A stretch of 64,000 bases of DNA from Spongilla lacustris (lineage: Eukaryota > Porifera > Demospongiae > Spongillida > Spongillidae). Within the stretch, counting starts at the first letter, position 1. Every line of letters starts with the position of its first letter. Below, one piece after another: positions 59,663-64,000 of this stretch. The notes below the pieces were generated by a model that saw only the letters and a program-made list of their open reading frames with translations, was not told the DNA's origin and ran no database searches. Where the stretch lies: contig OX442421.1 in assembly GCA_949361645.1 (NCBI GenBank), forward strand, positions 9,897,864 to 9,961,863, in the 5' to 3' direction. The position numbers were made by a program, and so were the translations under genes.

Positions 59663-61114
59663 TCATGCACTTGTCTGGTCCCCAGACTTACCATTACCAT
59701 CTGAGCCTCCAGAGCGTATCTGCTCGAGAGTATTCTTATACTTCTGTCCGCTGGCTCCAGACAGGCTACTGAACTTGCCTGATCCTTGCAAGGCTCCAGC
59801 CACACTGCCCAGCCTACTATGCAGACTGACAGAGTTGGTGCGAAGAGGCGTGTTGGCAGTGTTAGCTAATCTGCCAATAACAGTAGGAGGATTCTTGATG
59901 GAGCCCACCCTCTTGGGATCAGCAGCCGCAGTGTTGCTAAGGATGTGGGCACATGAGCACACAGGCATACGAACACACAGGCACATGGGCACACAGGCAC
60001 ATGGGCACATGAGCACACAGGCACATAAGCACACAGGCACACAGGCACATGAGCACACAGGCACATGGGCACACAGGCACATGGGCACACGGGCACACAG
60101 GCACATGAGCACACAGGCACATGGGCACACAGGCACATGGGCACACAGGCACATGAGCACACAGGCACATGAGCACACAGGCACATGGGCACACAGGCAC
60201 ATGGGCACACAGGCACATGGGCACCATAGGCACATGGGCACACAGGCACACAGGCACATGAGCACACAGGCACATGGGCACACAGGCACATGAGCACACA
60301 GGCACATGAGCACACAGGCACATGGGCACACAGGCACATGGGCACACAGGCACATGGGCACCATAGGCACATGGGCACACAGGCACATGAGCACACAGGC
60401 ACATGGGCACATAGGCACATGAGCACACAGGCACACAGGCACATGGGCACACAGGCACATGAGCACACAGGCACATGGGCACACAGGCACATGGGCACAC
60501 AGGCACATGGGCACACAGGCACATGAGCACACAGGCACATGGGCACACAGGCACATGGGCACACAGGCACACAGGCACATGAGCACACAGGCACATGGGC
60601 ACACAGGCACATGGGCACACAGGCACATGAGCACACAGGCACATGAGCACACAGGCACATGGGCACACAGGTACATGGGCACACAGGCACATGAGCACAC
60701 AGGCACCATTCCCTAATAGCACACCTAGTAGGAGATGTGGCTATTGCTTGAAAGGAAGGAGGTAAAATACCGGTCCCCAGGTCACCATCAGGAAGTGTAA
60801 TGATAGTGGTGAGGTTATTATACCATCTCTCCCTCTCCCCTTCATTTCGCACTAGAAGCAACAGCTTCTTTGCATTCTGTTCTCCTGGTGTTGTGTTGTG
60901 TGTTGTGTGTTGTGTGTGTGTGTTGTGTGTTGTGTGTGTGTGTTGTGTGTTTTGTGTGTGTGTTTTGTGTGTGTGTTGTGTGTGGTATGTGTGTGTGTTG
61001 TGTGTGTTGTATGTGTTGTGTGTGTGTATGTGTGTGTGTGTGTGTGCATGTGTGTGTGTGTGTGTGTGTGCATGTGTGTGTGTGTGTGTGTGTTGTGTGT
61101 GGTATGTGCGTGTG

Positions 61115-61147
<33 letters not shown>

Positions 61148-64000
61148 TGTGTGTGTGGTGTGTGTGTGGTGTAATAAGAACACCAATCACATCTGCACAA
61201 ACAAGAAGTTCTGTTACCTCCAACACAGGCCTGCATTGTTGACTCAGCTTTGTCAGCATGTTCCTTATGACACTTGAGGTGGCAGCGTTGGCACTCATAT
61301 GATGACCCGTCCCCCTTCCACCCCCATCCCCTGTGCAGGTGTTTGTTGCAGACGTCACAGTTAGCCGAGGAGTTAAAGGTTGCCTCCACAAAGCGGTGAC
61401 CTCGCACATTGATGGTACCCTGGGGGGGGGGGGGGGGGGAGGAGGAGGAGGAGGGGCATCAAAGCTTGAAGTGAAGAATGAACACATTACTACCTCTTTC
61501 TCTGGTATAGCTATCTGCTGCTTGTCAGGGTCATCTTCAGCGTGTGTGACATATGATAGCTGGCAGTGGAGGGGGGGGGGGTGGAAGACCACAAGATGTT
61601 CATTATGGCACAAGCATACCATCAGACACATTACTCAATACACTCGTCTCTCACCACACCCTCACCACGCCCCTCACCAGCAGTATTTTGTTCACATCAC
61701 TTTGCTTGACCCTATAAGTCTCGTGTTCACCTGGCTTCATTGTATTGACTGTGTACAGCTGACTATGGAGTGAAAGGAGGGGTGAGGGGGAGGAGGGGCG
61801 AAGGGGAGGAGCTTAGCTGCCCAGGCTCCTCATCCACAAAGGTCCCCCATCCACCTCCTCACATCCATCTCCTCATGCCCACCTCCTCCCACCCACCGTC
61901 CTCACCCCACAAGGTGACACGCCCACCTGAACTCTACAGTGGTGATGGGAGGTTCCTCCATGTTCATACTGTTGTATATCATAAGCTTCTTGGTCTGGTA
62001 TGACATCACCACATACACCTCCTTCCAGCCATTCTTTCGTGGATTGTGACCTTGAGGGATTTCCATTAGACAGGTGTCCCGTTCCAAGACTGTACGGAAT
62101 GGGAAACAGCACATAAAAATGATGACCGGGGAGGGGGAGGGGGAGGGAGGGAAGAGGGAGGGGAAGGGGAGGGGAGGGGAGGGAAGGGGAAGGGGAGGGA
62201 AGGGGGCATACTTGGTAACACCGGAGAGGCTTCATGAAGCTCATTCAAGATGTTGGCTCCGTTTCCTGATGCATTAGTTAGACTAACTTGAAGCTGTCGC
62301 AGTTGCTGCTCACTCTGTATCAGCTTTGATTGCAGCTCTTCACGCAATTCTTGTTCCTCCACAATTTTCTACATAGACAGGAACATGGGCCCGTAGAAAT
62401 CAAAGTGACAACAGACATGTTCAATATCATCGATCTGACCCCCACCTGACCCCATGTGACCTTCATCTGACCCCATGTGACCTCCACCTGACCCCATGTG
62501 ACCTCCACCTGACCCCATGTGACCTCCATCTGACCCCATGTGACCTCCACCTGACCCCAATGTGACCTCCACCTGACCCCATGTGACCTCCACCTGACCC
62601 CATGTGACCTCCACCTGACCTCAACCTCAAGCTGACTCCATATGATCTCCACCTGACGCAATGTGACCCCAAAGCAATGTCTGTCTTTTAGAATCCTCCC
62701 CCTACCTCCTACATACCTCCTCCCCCTACCTCCTAAATACCTCCTCCCCCTACCTCCTACATACCTCCTCCCCCTACCTCCTAAATACCTCCTGCATACC
62801 TCCTCCCCTACCTCCTGCATACCTCCTCCCCCTACCTCCTACATACCTCCTCCCCCTACCTCCTACATACCTCCTCCCCCTACCTCCTGCATACCTCCTC
62901 CCCCTACCTCCTGCATACCTCCTCCCCCTACCTCCTACATACCTCCTCCCCCTACCTCCTACATACCTCTACATACCTCCTCTCCATACCTCCTACATAC
63001 CTCCTCCCCCTATCTCCTACATACCTCCTACATACCTCTACATACCTCCTCCCCCTACCTCCTACATACCTCCTCCCCCTACCTCTACATACCTCCTCCC
63101 CCTACCTCCTACACACCTCCTCCCCCTACCTCCTACATACCTCCTCCCCCTACCTCCTAAATACCTCCTGCATACCTCCTCCCCTACCTCCTACATACCT
63201 CCTCCCCCTACCTCCTACATACCTCCTCCCCCTACCTCCTACATACCTCCTCCCCCTACCTCCTGCATACCTCCTCCCCCTACCTCCTGCATACCTCCTC
63301 CCCCTACCTCCTACATACCTCCTCCCCCTACCTCCTACATACCTCTACATACCTCCTCTCCATACCTCCTACATACCTCCTCCCCCTATCTCCTACATAC
63401 CTCCTACATACCTCTACATACCTCCTCCCCCTACCTCCTACATACCTCCTCCCCCTACCTCTACATACCTCCTCCCCCTACCTCCTACACACCTCCTCCC
63501 CCTACCTCCTACATACCTCCTCCCCCTACCTCCTAAATACCTCCTGCATACCTCCTCCCCTACCTCCTACATACCTCCTCCCCCTACCTCCTACATACCT
63601 CCTCCCCCTACCTCCTACATACCTCCTCCCCCTACCTCCTGCATACCTCCTCCCCCTACCTCCTGCATACCTCCTCCCCCTACCTCCTACATACCTCCTC
63701 CCCCTACCTCTTACATACCTCTACATACCTCCTCTCCATACCTCCTACATACCTCCTCCCCCTATCTCCTACATACCTCCTACATACCTCTACATACCTC
63801 CTCCCCCTACCTCCTACATACCTCCTCCCCCTACCTCTACATACCTCCTCCCCCTACCTCCTACACACCTCCTCCCCCTACCTCCTACATACCTCCTCCC
63901 CCTACCTGTTGGACTTCTTCCAGATCTTTGCTGTATTTGTTCACCATCTTTTGATAGTTCTCTGTCTCCCGCTGCAGTTCTCCACGAAGCTTCCGTATCT
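59663..64000 (-). CDS. ROCK: Rho-associated kinase (ROCK), C-terminal part (cut at window edge)
   Basis: ROCK is a RhoA effector Ser/Thr kinase controlling actomyosin contraction. Only the C-terminal half is in view. Exons (minus): 64000-63907 (coiled coil, RGELQRETENYQKMVNKYSK), about 62370-62210 (QKIVEEQELREELQSKLIQS), about 62090-61930 (PRKNGWKEVYVVMSYQTKKL, first PH half), about 61760-61685 (LYTVNTMKPGEHETYRVKQS), about 61555-61495, about 61420-61222 (C1 domain: GHRFVEATFNSSANCDVCNK; YECQRCHLKCHKEHADKAES), about 60893-60720 (KLLLLVRNEGERERWYNNL, second PH half), and about 59947-59663 (Ser-rich tail with KYKNTLEQIRSGG). A PH domain split by a C1 domain is the ROCK hallmark and distinguishes it from citron and MRCK. 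The kinase domain lies beyond 64000. Confidence 0.87.
59938..60712. repeat. Minisatellite gcacacaggcacatg, ROCK intron
   Basis: About fifty copies of cacaggcacatgggcacaca and cacatgagcacacaggcaca (12-17-base subunits). On the gene strand it begins at a donor-like AATG|GTGCCTGTGTG. Minus-strand open frames (cysteine-rich CACVPMCLCAHVP repeats) are artefacts. Confidence 0.95.
60893..61180. repeat. Degenerate (GT)n/tgttgtg tract, ROCK intron
   Basis: Nearly 290 bases of tgtgtgtgttgtgtgtt-type sequence between the C1 exon and the second PH exon. Confidence 0.95.
62430..62650. repeat. 21-bp minisatellite, ROCK intron
   Basis: About ten copies of ctgaccccatgtgacctcca. Confidence 0.93.
62690..63905. 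repeat. 1.2-kb minisatellite with 376-bp higher-order period, ROCK intron
   Basis: About fifty units of cctcctacatacctcctccc with variants (aaatac, gcatac, tctccatacc, tctacatac). The variant block starting tctccatacc recurs at 62981, 63357 and 63733, exactly 376 bases apart, so whole blocks were amplified. On the gene strand the array starts at the donor CAACAG|GTAGGGGGAGGAGG at 63907/63906, and the unit is this donor sequence. Confidence 0.95.

Noticed and set aside
59866..61407. Minus-strand 513-codon frame with Cys-rich VPVCSCAC repeats
   Set aside because: It runs through the GT/CA intronic repeats and joins the ROCK C1, PH and tail exons by chance; only the short exonic parts are coding.
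59663..64000. Citron kinase or MRCK identity
   Set aside because: In those proteins C1 precedes an unbroken PH domain and a CNH domain follows; here C1 interrupts the PH halves and no CNH domain follows, as in ROCK.

Overview
The window is nuclear DNA from a gene-dense, intron-rich animal. About twenty protein-coding genes sit in 64 kb. Almost all are interrupted by short GT-AG introns (some about 50 nt). Intergenic gaps are tens to a few hundred bases, and the introns are full of minisatellites. The gene set is metazoan: FAK, ROCK, an ASXL-like protein, STIL, SYCP2, AHI1, and a NOL4-like protein. Compactness together with this set suggests an early-branching animal, most likely a sponge; that is inference, because no marker gene proves it. 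No rRNA, tRNA, CRISPR, viral gene or intact transposon was recognised.

Layout. 1-4064 (-): 5' part of an MFSD2-type lysolipid transporter, cut by the window edge. 4219-5172 (+): ECHS1. 5173-6645: unresolved gap. 6646-10307 (-): STIL. 10367-12751 (+): BZW/eIF5-mimic protein. 12870-18977 (+): SYCP2-like. 19006-21300 (-): USP14. 21385-22365 (-): intronless BUB3. 22441-25764 (-): AHI1 without an SH3 domain. 25889-26101 (+): COX6C. 26353-27623 (-): NOL4-like. 27821-30303 (-): ASXL-like. 30442-about 32512 (+): TMEM214-like. 32694-35659 (+): FTCD. 35828-36412 (-): intronless hippocalcin-like Ca sensor. 36699-37848 (+): SLC66A3-like PQ-loop protein. 38232-47627 (-): FAM91A1, stretched by a 3-kb satellite. 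47790-56385 (+): FAK with an alternative internal first exon. 56557-59415 (-): RAE1. 59663-64000 (-): C-terminal half of ROCK, cut by the window edge.

The genes do not form a pathway; they are conserved single-copy housekeeping, cell-cycle, ciliary and signalling genes. Two architectural themes stand out. First, at least six neighbouring pairs are head-to-head with start codons 60-290 bp apart, implying shared bidirectional promoters. Second, many intronic minisatellites begin at, or within a few bases of, a 5' splice site. In the best cases every repeat unit carries a copy of the donor itself. A large foldback element in the MFSD2 intron, a 376-bp higher-order repeat in ROCK, and stop-free 3n micro-introns are further points of interest.

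Exon limits were set by hand from splice consensus plus remembered family sequences. Where frame and homology agree they should be close; elsewhere they are marked approximate.
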